Shown: piece by piece, positions 1-5,106 of the stretch | How the letters are laid out: the number at the start of each line of letters is the position of its first letter | How positions within the stretch are numbered: position 1 is the first letter of the stretch | Source: Oceanospirillaceae bacterium UBA2001 | GTDB taxonomy: Bacteria; Pseudomonadota; Gammaproteobacteria; Pseudomonadales; Balneatricaceae | Reading direction: 5' to 3' | Assembly (NCBI GenBank): GCA_002335115.1 | Contig: DDCR01000159.1 | Coordinates: 1 to 7,298, forward strand | Length of the DNA: 7,298 bases | Program-made: the position numbers and the translations under genes | Notes under the pieces: model-generated | Told to the model about the DNA's origin: nothing | Database searches by the model: none | What the model saw: only the letters and a program-made list of their open reading frames with translations

Positions 1-474
1 AAAGAAACACCTTGGCATCAAGATATGCCTTATTATTGCGTTTCTGGCGAACAAACGGCGAGTTATTGGGTGCCCCTTGATGCCGTGACTAAAGCCAACA
101 GCCTACAGGTCGTGTTAGGGTCTCACCGTTGGCCAAAGCTAGTTCGACCTACCCGTTGGTCGACCAATGAGCCCTGGTACCAAAGCGATTTAGATTATAT
201 GGATATGCCCGAAATTGATCGCAGGCAAAATATCTTGGTGCCAAAATTAGAGTTAGGTGATTGTGTGTTGTTTAACTTTAAAACGGTCCATGGCGCGCCA
301 GGCAATTGGTTAACTAGCCGCCGGCGGGCTTTTTCTACCCGCTTCATAGGTGACGACGTGCGTTACATCAACCGAGGTGGGCCGACTTCACCACCGTTTG
401 ATGGGCTAGTACAAAAAGATGGTGATAAAATGCCACTCGATTGGTTTCCAGAGGTTTATTACAATGACAAATAA
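1..474 (+). CDS. Phytanoyl-CoA dioxygenase (PhyH) family protein, 5' partial
   Basis: The reading frame is open from the first base of the window, so the start lies upstream; 157 C-terminal residues are visible, and PhyH proteins are usually about 250-300 residues. These are Fe(II)/2-oxoglutarate-dependent oxygenases that hydroxylate small organic substrates in the cytoplasm. Seen: the HxD iron motif in TPWHQD (His at 16-18, Asp at 22-24), a WVPLD strand, GSHRW, the distal iron-ligand His in TVHGAPGNW (289-291), and a following RRRAFSTRFIGDD segment that carries the likely 2-oxoglutarate-binding Arg. The pattern TSPPF near the C-terminus matches a large PhyH subfamily common in marine bacteria (from memory). 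The substrate cannot be told. Its last codons overlap the start of the next gene by 11 bases, suggesting a shared transcript. Confidence 0.9.
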   Translation, partial: KETPWHQDMPYYCVSGEQTASYWVPLDAVTKANSLQVVLGSHRWPKLVRPTRWSTNEPWYQSDLDYMDMPEIDRRQNILVPKLELGDCVLFNFKTVHGAPGNWLTSRRRAFSTRFIGDDVRYINRGGPTSPPFDGLVQKDGDKMPLDWFPEVYYNDK

Positions 475-877
475 TGCGATGGGAAGCTGCCTATGCGGCG
501 CCGTTAAATATCACGTCACAGGGCCATTGCGTCCTGTGGTAGCTTGTCACTGTGGGCAATGTCAAAAGTCTAGTGGACACCATGTCGCTGCAACCTCCGC
601 CAACAAAGACGACTTTGAACTGCTGCAAGAACAGTCTCTTAAATGGTTTTTTTCGTCCCCAGGAATCCGGCGTGGGTTCTGCTTTGAATGTGGTGGCAAC
701 TTATTTTGGGACAACACACAACTACCCAGTATTTCTATTTTTGCAGGCACCTTAGACCAACCCAGTGGATTGCAGTTGGTAGAGCATATTTATGTGGACG
801 CCAAGTCTGACTATTATGAAATAACCGATGCTTTGCCACAGCGCCGCGGCTTTAGCATGACAGCAAGGATTAAATAA
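464..877 (+). CDS. GFA-family (glutathione-dependent formaldehyde-activating enzyme-like) zinc protein
   Basis: A 137-residue protein of the GFA/CENP-V fold. All seven zinc-ligand cysteines of the family are present: CxC (C9, C11), CxCxxC (C28, C30, C33) and CxxC (C73, C76). The family is named for S-hydroxymethylglutathione synthase, but most members have unproven activity and the substrate here is unknown. The ATG at 464 was chosen over the upstream in-frame ATG at 419 because an AGAGG sequence at 450-454 lies 9 bases before it, and because it puts the first CxC near the N-terminus, as in the family; the ATG at 479 is also possible. It overlaps the PhyH gene by 11 bases, and its TAA shares one base with the next ATG, which points to translational coupling. 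Confidence 0.9.
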   Translation: MTNNAMGSCLCGAVKYHVTGPLRPVVACHCGQCQKSSGHHVAATSANKDDFELLQEQSLKWFFSSPGIRRGFCFECGGNLFWDNTQLPSISIFAGTLDQPSGLQLVEHIYVDAKSDYYEITDALPQRRGFSMTARIK

Positions 878-1218
878 TGGCTAATACATGCTCACATTGT
901 GAGTTTAAAATTACTTCACGTAATCAGTTGTGTGAGGATTATAGGGACCCAGAAAAAGCATATGGCTGTCCCCAGTGTGGTACATTTTATATTTTGCCAA
1001 GCAGCAGTGGGCCTACATTCAAGCAGTGGCTGTGGTATTTAAGCTTGGGTTTTTTAGGGGGTTTAATCACGAGTTTAGTACAATTAAACGGTTATAGTCG
1101 ATTGTGGTTTTGGGGCTATGTGCTGCTGGTTGCACTAGGTTTGTGTGTGGCTTATATCAAGTCAAAAGGGGTGACCCTAGAGGCTTCTGGATATCGGGTC
1201 ACGCCCAGTGAGGACTGA
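877..1218 (+). CDS. Hypothetical zinc-ribbon protein with two transmembrane helices
   Basis: A 113-residue protein that I cannot assign to a named family. It starts with a probable zinc ribbon: CxxC at residues 5-8 and CPQC at 31-34, with an extra Cys19. A short linker leads to two hydrophobic helices at about residues 51-68 and 76-94, rich in Trp, Leu and Gly, and then a polar tail. It is probably an inner-membrane protein with the ribbon in the cytoplasm, although topology is inferred only. Its ATG overlaps the GFA stop (TAATG), and its end overlaps the rluA start by 11 bases, so it is translated within the same unit. Function unknown. Confidence 0.82.
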   Translation: MANTCSHCEFKITSRNQLCEDYRDPEKAYGCPQCGTFYILPSSSGPTFKQWLWYLSLGFLGGLITSLVQLNGYSRLWFWGYVLLVALGLCVAYIKSKGVTLEASGYRVTPSED

Positions 1219-1870
1219 CTTTATTGTGCCTTTGTGTGTTCAACAGGTCACCACTATTTATGTAGACAAAGATATTGTCGTGGTGGATAAACCCAGTGGC
1301 CTATTATCTGTCCCTGGTAAAAACCCACTCAATAAAGACTGCTTAATTACACGCGTACAACAACAATATGCTGATGCGCAGATTGTTCACCGTTTAGATA
1401 TGGATACTTCTGGTGTGATGGTGCTCGCCCGTGGTAAGGCGAACCTATCCGCTTTGAGTCGTCAGTTTCAGGAACGGCAAATCCAAAAGCATTATTTAGC
1501 TTGGGTTTATGGTGTGCTGCAAGAGGATGCTGGCGAAGTTAATCTGCCCTTACGTTGTGATTGGCCCAATCGACCTAAACAAATGGTTGACCACGAGCTA
1601 GGTAAGCCCTCATTAACCCGATTTGAAGTGTTATCACGTAAGCCTGAATTATTTCAGACAAGGGTGTTACTAAAACCAGTGACAGGGCGCTCACACCAAC
1701 TGCGAGTGCACATGGCAGAATTGGGGCATCCCATCAGTGGTTGTGAGTTTTATGCTCATCCAATGGCACTAGCACAAGCCCAGCGGTTGCAGTTGCACGC
1801 ATGGAAGTTAAGCCTTAGGCACCCTTCAACTGGAGCCATGCAGACGCACGCAGCCCCCACCATTTTTTAG
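1208..1870 (+). CDS. rluA: Dual-specificity pseudouridine synthase RluA (23S rRNA U746 / tRNA U32)
   Basis: A 220-residue protein, almost the same length as Escherichia coli RluA (219). RluA isomerises uridine 746 of 23S rRNA and uridine 32 of several tRNAs in the cytoplasm. Seen: DKPSGLLSVPG (residues 27-37), HRLDMDTSG with the catalytic Asp at 64 (the same number as in E. coli), CDWPNRPKQ, and KPVTGRSHQLRVHM followed by GHPISG. CDWPNRPKQ and the VPG segment favour RluA over RluC/RluD, and there is no S4 domain. The GTG at 1208 fits the family length but has a weak Shine-Dalgarno; the GTG at 1226, with GAGG at 1210-1213, is an alternative. It is the last gene of the overlapping cluster and ends one base from the convergent response regulator. 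Confidence 0.93.
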   Translation: MRTDFIVPLCVQQVTTIYVDKDIVVVDKPSGLLSVPGKNPLNKDCLITRVQQQYADAQIVHRLDMDTSGVMVLARGKANLSALSRQFQERQIQKHYLAWVYGVLQEDAGEVNLPLRCDWPNRPKQMVDHELGKPSLTRFEVLSRKPELFQTRVLLKPVTGRSHQLRVHMAELGHPISGCEFYAHPMALAQAQRLQLHAWKLSLRHPSTGAMQTHAAPTIF

Positions 1871-1871
1871 T

Positions 1872-2243
1872 TTAAATATAGGTGTTGATAACAGCCCACA
1901 ACTCATCTTCAGAAAATGGTTTGTGCACGTAATCAGTAATGCCGGCAGCCTGCCAGTGAGCTAATTCGGTCGCGGGGTCCCTCGCAGTCGAAGCAATGAT
2001 AGGCACCTGAGCACTATTGTTTACGCCTAATGTACGTATCATTCGTGTTGCAGCTAGACCGTCTAAGTTAGGCATCATTAAGTCCATAATAATGATGTCA
2101 TATTGATTACTCTTAACCCAACTGATGGCTTCTAAACCATCAGCAGCAAGGTCAATATTGACTTCACCAAAGGTGAGAAATTCATGAATGATCTCACGGT
2201 TGATGTCGTCATCTTCGACGACTAATATTTTAATAGAAGCCAT
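1872..2243 (-). CDS. Stand-alone receiver-domain response regulator (CheY-like)
   Basis: A 123-residue protein consisting only of a REC phosphoacceptor domain. Seen: acidic pocket residues Asp11 and Asp12 after ILVVED, phosphoacceptor Asp54 in IIMDLMMPNLDG, Thr86 in the IIASTA switch strand, and Lys108-Pro109 in VHKPF. All catalytic positions of a working receiver are therefore intact. There is no DNA-binding or enzymatic output domain, so it would act by protein contact or as a phosphorelay intermediate. The sequence is close in style to receivers attached to hybrid histidine kinases, but no kinase lies in this window. It lies 89 bases downstream of the dehydrogenase gene on the same strand and has its own candidate promoter. 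Its stop is one base from the end of rluA, in convergent orientation. Confidence 0.92.
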   Translation of the reverse strand: MASIKILVVEDDDINREIIHEFLTFGEVNIDLAADGLEAISWVKSNQYDIIIMDLMMPNLDGLAATRMIRTLGVNNSAQVPIIASTARDPATELAHWQAAGITDYVHKPFSEDELWAVINTYI

Positions 2244-2267
2244 GGTGTATTCTCTGTTTAGGTCATA

Positions 2268-2297
2268 AATATATGTACGTCCCTAAATTTTAACCAA
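2268..2297 (-). promoter_or_regulatory. Candidate sigma-70 promoter for the response regulator gene
   Basis: Read on the minus strand, TTGGTT (2292-2297) and TATATT (2268-2273) are separated by 18 bases. The predicted start site is near 2261, leaving a leader of about 18 bases before the ATG at 2243. It sits in the 89-base gap after the dehydrogenase gene. The match is by eye and AT-rich DNA gives such matches easily. Confidence 0.35.
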
Positions 2298-2332
2298 AAA
2301 TAACACGGTTGAAAAATTCGAGTGGGTTTGCA

Positions 2333-3328
2333 TCAAATCCCCGCCAACTGCTTTACACTTTCCCAAACGTTTGCATCTAGTTCTACTGCATCAGGTAAGA
2401 CTTTGTTGGCACCTGGAATTCGTGCCCCAGGTTGGCTGGTTACGGCTTCTGATATGGTGCTAAGCTTTTCCCAAAATAGGTCACCAGCGACATTAGTTGG
2501 GTCAATAATGATGTAGCATTGACCTAAGTCGTGAGGCTTGCCTTCACTCGCCTTTAGTGGATCAAGTTGGGTACTGGTGCTGCCACCCGTAAAAGCAGCA
2601 GCGAGAATTTCTGCCATTAAACCAAATCCATAGCCTTTATACCCCCCTGAAGACACTAAAGAGCCACCACTGAGCACTGCACTAGGGTCTTGAGTAGCTT
2701 GGCCTTCACTATCCACGCCCCAACCTAATGGAATTTTCTCACCGGCAGTGGCTGCCATATTAATTTTGCCAAGGGCAATAGCGCTGGTGGATTGATCAAA
2801 CTGCATGGCTAGAGCACCCTTTCCATCTGGTACAGACATCGCAATAGGATTAGTACCAAGCACTGCCTTGGTTCCACCTGGAGGTGATACACAAGATTTT
2901 GCATTAGTCATACCAATAGCAATGTAACCCGCTCGAGCAATCTGTTCAGTGAAGTAACCCATCGAAGTGCAGGTGTGAGAATGGCAAATGGCTAAGGTAG
3001 CCACACCGTTAGTTTTGGCAGCCAACAAGGCCGTGTCCAAACCTCGGGAAAAGGCTGCTTGTGCAAAACCTAACTTGGCATCTACCACCACGCTGGCAGG
3101 TTTAGGTTGGTGCACTTCAGGTTCAACGTTACCGTTAACACGCCCTGTTATGAGTTGGCTGCAATAGCTCTGCAGGTAAAAGAGCCCACAAATCTTATTG
3201 TCATGGGCTTCTGCAACGCGCACTGCGTGGGCCACAGAATTGGCAATCCATGGTTTTGCACCGTGAGCTTCAAGGGCTTTTGCCGTGGTGGTTTGGATGG
3301 TATCTAAATCAACGCGAATAGTGGCCAT
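2333..3328 (-). CDS. Ldh_2 family NAD(P)-dependent oxidoreductase (malate/L-lactate/sulfolactate/ureidoglycolate dehydrogenase-like)
   Basis: A 331-residue cytoplasmic protein, normal length for the Ldh_2 family, which reversibly reduces 2-oxo acids or cyclic imino acids with NAD(P)H. Seen: a motif aligned to the family SNHFG (His118 in CHSHTCTSMGYF), PPGGTKAVLGTNPIAMS (149-165), FDQSTSAIALGKI (177-189) and GGYKGYGFGLM (228-238), typical of the family. At the usual DSHG position near residue 46 this protein reads ICG, with Cys47 in place of the His; a group of related proteins seems to share ICGLYYLESY-like text (from memory), so this may mark a subfamily rather than a defect. The substrate cannot be told. 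No clear Shine-Dalgarno precedes the ATG at 3328, but the N-terminus fits the family. It is divergent from the GNAT gene across a palindrome. Confidence 0.88.
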   Translation of the reverse strand: MATIRVDLDTIQTTTAKALEAHGAKPWIANSVAHAVRVAEAHDNKICGLFYLQSYCSQLITGRVNGNVEPEVHQPKPASVVVDAKLGFAQAAFSRGLDTALLAAKTNGVATLAICHSHTCTSMGYFTEQIARAGYIAIGMTNAKSCVSPPGGTKAVLGTNPIAMSVPDGKGALAMQFDQSTSAIALGKINMAATAGEKIPLGWGVDSEGQATQDPSAVLSGGSLVSSGGYKGYGFGLMAEILAAAFTGGSTSTQLDPLKASEGKPHDLGQCYIIIDPTNVAGDLFWEKLSTISEAVTSQPGARIPGANKVLPDAVELDANVWESVKQLAGI

Positions 3329-3335
3329 GGGGGTT

Positions 3336-3364
3336 TTGACTGTAAAAATTATTAAGGCTCTAAT
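3336..3364 (+). promoter_or_regulatory. Candidate sigma-70 promoter for the acetyltransferase gene
   Basis: TTGACT (3336-3341) and TCTAAT (3359-3364) each match the consensus at five of six bases, with the optimal 17-base spacer. The predicted start site is near 3371, just before the 20-bp palindrome. It reads away from the dehydrogenase toward the GNAT gene, giving a leader of about 50 bases. Confidence 0.5.
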
Positions 3365-3392
3365 TTTATGTTGCTTTACCCATATGGGTAAA
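3363..3392 (-). promoter_or_regulatory. Candidate divergent promoter for the Ldh_2 dehydrogenase
   Basis: On the minus strand, TTTACC (3387-3392) and TAAAAT (3363-3368) are separated by 18 bases. The start site would fall near 3356, about 28 bases before the ATG at 3328. The -35 element lies inside the palindrome at 3374-3393, so a protein bound there would block it. The -35 match is only moderate. Confidence 0.35.
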
Positions 3393-3393
3393 G
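3374..3393. promoter_or_regulatory. Perfect 20-bp palindrome, likely operator between divergent genes
   Basis: CTTTACCCATATGGGTAAAG is an uninterrupted perfect palindrome with no loop, so it looks like a dimeric-repressor site rather than an RNA hairpin. It covers the -35 of the candidate dehydrogenase promoter and lies at about +3 to +22 of the candidate acetyltransferase promoter, a classic repressor position for both. No regulator gene lies next to it, and I cannot assign the binding family. Confidence 0.5.
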
Positions 3394-3423
3394 TAAAAAT
3401 AACAAATCCGATACTTTTAAAGC

Positions 3424-3966
3424 ATGGTTGTCAGGCTAATGAAGCAAATGCATGGTGTTGCAATCAGACCTTTTACGGCAGCAGATAGTGCGCAAGTGCA
3501 AACATTATTGAGCGATTCAAAAGTTGCGCTACTGGCTGGTAATATTCCGTATCCATATCCTGACCATGGTGCACAAGCTTGGATAGAGTCTCATGAGGAA
3601 CGGCATCGATCTGGCTCTGCAATTATTAGAGCCATCACCCTCGTAAAAGGTGGAACATGTATTGGTGCCATAAGCATTGACCACATTTCTAGGGGTCTAA
3701 ATGCCAGTGGTAATTTGGGTTATTGGGTGGGAATGCCCTATTGGAATCAGGGCTTCTGTGAGGCTGCGGGTCGGTTAATGTTAACCTTGGCTACTGAGGA
3801 ATATGCGATGGGGCGTTTGGTTGCCGCACACCAGATTGATAATCCTGCTTCAGGGCGGGTGTTAGAAAAGTTAGGATTTAACGAATTAGAGCCTCAGCGA
3901 ATGACTAATTTGTCAGGACAGTACTTGTTTCGTTGTTATGAAAAACAGCTTTTTTCAATCAAATAA
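3424..3966 (+). CDS. GNAT family N-acetyltransferase (RimJ/RimL-like, Acetyltransf_3)
   Basis: A protein of up to 180 residues with the GNAT fold, which transfers an acetyl group from acetyl-CoA to an amine; the acceptor is unknown. Seen: a VAIRPFTAAD first strand, NLGYWVGMPYWNQGFCEAAGRL covering the central strand and the acetyl-CoA-binding turn, then DNPASGRVLEKLGF, the usual C-terminal signature of the RimJ/RimL-like group. The pyrophosphate loop (NQGFCEA) is less canonical than the common GQGYATEA form. Start choice is uncertain: ATG codons at 3424, 3439 and 3448 are all in frame and none has a strong Shine-Dalgarno; 3448 would place the first strand close to the N-terminus as in many relatives. 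It stands alone, divergent from the dehydrogenase and upstream of the transporter control region. Confidence 0.88.
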   Translation: MVVRLMKQMHGVAIRPFTAADSAQVQTLLSDSKVALLAGNIPYPYPDHGAQAWIESHEERHRSGSAIIRAITLVKGGTCIGAISIDHISRGLNASGNLGYWVGMPYWNQGFCEAAGRLMLTLATEEYAMGRLVAAHQIDNPASGRVLEKLGFNELEPQRMTNLSGQYLFRCYEKQLFSIK

Positions 3967-4091
3967 CCAAAACAGTAAATTCATTGGTAACTCTATTTGG
4001 CTAATCATTGCCTTACCACCATTGTTAAAAACTAAATCAATGTCACAAGGCTGTTTTTTTGGATCTAGTTGCAGGCATACCTATTGCTATG

Positions 4092-4119
4092 TTAATGTTA
4101 TGTTATAACATAACATTAA
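4092..4119. promoter_or_regulatory. Zur-like operator: perfect 28-bp palindrome holding two overlapping Zur boxes
   Basis: The left arm TTAATGTTATGTTA (4092-4105) is followed directly by its exact reverse complement (4106-4119). Inside are two 15-bp cores of the form TGTTAT-N3-ATAACA, at 4096-4110 and 4101-4115, offset by 5 bp. Each differs at one position from the gammaproteobacterial Zur core as I recall it, TGTTATAnTATAACA. Zur is the zinc-responsive Fur-family repressor, and two dimers are known to bind E. coli Zur operators cooperatively. The position upstream of a zinc/manganese-type ABC transporter agrees. No zur gene is in the window. Confidence 0.75.
4101..4109 (+). promoter_or_regulatory. 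Candidate extended -10 element inside the Zur-like operator
   Basis: TGTTATAAC reads as an extended -10 (TGn plus TATAAC, five of six matches). The -35 position holds no good hexamer, as is common for extended -10 promoters. The start site would be near 4116, giving a leader of about 120 bases before the ATG at 4235. Repressor bound to the palindrome would cover this element. Because the site is palindromic, the same element also reads on the minus strand, where no gene follows. Confidence 0.4.
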
Positions 4120-4125
4120 TTGATG

Positions 4126-4148
4126 AATTTAATGCAAGACATTAAATT
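4126..4148 (+). other. Leader hairpin of the metal-transport operon
   Basis: AATTTAATG (4126-4134) and CATTAAATT (4140-4148) form a perfect 9-bp stem with a 5-base CAAGA loop. It lies downstream of the predicted start site and so in the transcribed leader. It is AT-rich and has no U-tract, so it is not a terminator. It may be an RNA stability element or another protein-binding dyad. Confidence 0.4.
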
Positions 4149-4234
4149 AATGGCGATAACCGTGTTTAGTCTGATACCTCCATCGTCCAAGTTTATGGAA
4201 TATGCGTAAAGTGCGAAGTAAGCAAGATCACAGC

Positions 4235-4366
4235 ATGAAAAACGATAAAATTTTCTTACGTCCTCTTTTAATTGGAGTGGGCCCTAGGCTAGTTATTGCA
4301 ACCATAATTGCTACTTTATTGTGGCTTGGTTTCGCTTGGGCCACAGCCAGTCTAGGCGCACTATGA
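4235..4366 (+). CDS. Small predicted membrane protein (43 residues) coupled to the transporter ATPase gene
   Basis: ATG at 4235 opens a 43-codon frame that ends in TGA at 4364-4366, so its stop overlaps the ATPase start (4363-4365) as ATGA, the same junction used between the next two genes. The product begins with a short basic segment (MKNDKIFLRPLL) and then has one strongly hydrophobic helix at about residues 19-40 (LVIATIIATLLWLGFAWATA). The positive N-terminus suggests N-in topology in the inner membrane. The frame is open back to 4175, so ATG 4202 (54 residues, adding a basic N-terminus) and GTG 4211 are alternative starts; no start has a strong Shine-Dalgarno. I do not recognise a family. 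The overlap, the hydrophobic composition and the position within the operon argue that it is real, perhaps an accessory subunit of the transporter. Without conservation evidence it could be a chance leader ORF. Confidence 0.55.
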   Translation: MKNDKIFLRPLLIGVGPRLVIATIIATLLWLGFAWATASLGAL

Positions 4367-5106
4367 ATACGCTACTCAGCTTTCAAAACCTGACGCTTGG
4401 CTATGACCGACTACCTGCGGTGCAGCAACTGAGCACTGAGATTGCTAAGGGCAGCCTCACAGCTATCGTTGGTCCCAATGGTGCAGGTAAGTCCACTCTT
4501 CTTAAGGGGGTAATGGGTGCCTTGGCCCCTTTGGAAGGTCGAGTGTCTATCAATGGATTCAGCGAGTCTGATATTGCATACCTGCCACAACAATCCCAAA
4601 TTGATTGGCACTTTCCAATTTCAGTGGTGGATCTAGTTGCTATGGGACTTTGGCGTGAAATGGGGGCATTTGGTAGGCTGGGCCGAACCAAGAGCGCTCG
4701 CGTCAAGGAAGCCATGGCTGTGGTGGGCCTGACTGGTTTTGAGAAGCGCTTGATTGGTTCCTTATCTGGTGGCCAAATGCAACGGGCTCTGTTTGCAAGG
4801 CTTCTACTGCAAGACTCCCAACTGGTTTTGCTGGATGAACCTTTTACCGCCATTGACTCTGCAACTATGGCAGATCTAGTCGCCGTCATTGATGGATGGC
4901 ATAGGCAGGGCCGAACTGTGATGGCTGTTTTGCATGACTATCAAACCGTTAACACACACTTTCCACAAACACTGATGTTAGCCCGTGAGCTTGTGGCGCA
5001 TGGTCCAACTGCAATGGTCTTGACAACGGACAACCAACTCCTTGCGAGTCGCATGTGTGAGGCCTGTGCTGAAACACCCCATGTCTGTGGGAAGGTCATC
5101 ACATGA
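4363..5106 (+). CDS. aztA: Zinc (or manganese) ABC transporter ATP-binding protein, AztA/ZnuC type
   Basis: A 247-residue cytoplasmic ATPase that powers metal import. Seen: Walker A GPNGAGKST (37-45), Q-loop YLPQQ (73-77), signature LSGGQMQR (134-141), Walker B LVLLDEP with Asp158-Glu159, and H-loop His191 in VLHD, so all catalytic motifs are intact. The LPQQSQIDWHFPISVVDLVAMGLW helical stretch and the AREL-VAHGPTA-VLT ending resemble AztA of the AztABC zinc system (from memory) more than E. coli ZnuC. The C-terminus carries Cys232, Cys235, His240 and Cys242, a possible metal site. ATG 4363 was preferred to the in-frame GTG at 4321: AGG lies six bases before it and it overlaps the preceding small ORF stop. 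It overlaps the permease by four bases (ATGA). Zinc is inferred from the Zur-like operator; manganese is possible. Confidence 0.92.
   Translation: MNTLLSFQNLTLGYDRLPAVQQLSTEIAKGSLTAIVGPNGAGKSTLLKGVMGALAPLEGRVSINGFSESDIAYLPQQSQIDWHFPISVVDLVAMGLWREMGAFGRLGRTKSARVKEAMAVVGLTGFEKRLIGSLSGGQMQRALFARLLLQDSQLVLLDEPFTAIDSATMADLVAVIDGWHRQGRTVMAVLHDYQTVNTHFPQTLMLARELVAHGPTAMVLTTDNQLLASRMCEACAETPHVCGKVIT

Larger units (their letters stand above)
3967..4201. other. Intergenic control region between the acetyltransferase and the metal-transport operon
   Basis: No credible gene was found on either strand before the small ORF region. It holds a run of seven Ts at 4054-4060 with only a 3-bp stem before it (not a convincing terminator), a weak broken stem pairing 3986-3990 with 4013-4017, the Zur-like palindrome at 4092-4119, and an AT-rich hairpin at 4126-4148. 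The last part is probably the transcribed leader of the transporter operon. Confidence 0.6.

Noticed and set aside
1858..1884. Terminator between the convergent rluA and response-regulator genes
   Set aside because: Only CACC/GGTG with a 19-base loop can pair. The T-run at 1863-1868 lies within the loop and the rluA coding end.
4043..4060. T-run at 4054-4060 as an intrinsic terminator for the acetyltransferase
   Set aside because: Only about three base pairs can form immediately before the Ts, too weak for a terminator.
4321..4362. GTG at 4321 as the ATPase start
   Set aside because: It would add 14 residues not typical of the family; ATG 4363 gives the normal N-terminus and forms an ATGA overlap.
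4401..4889. 162-codon minus-strand open frame inside the ATPase gene
   Set aside because: It is antisense to a complete ABC ATPase with all motifs, and its product has no recognisable domain.
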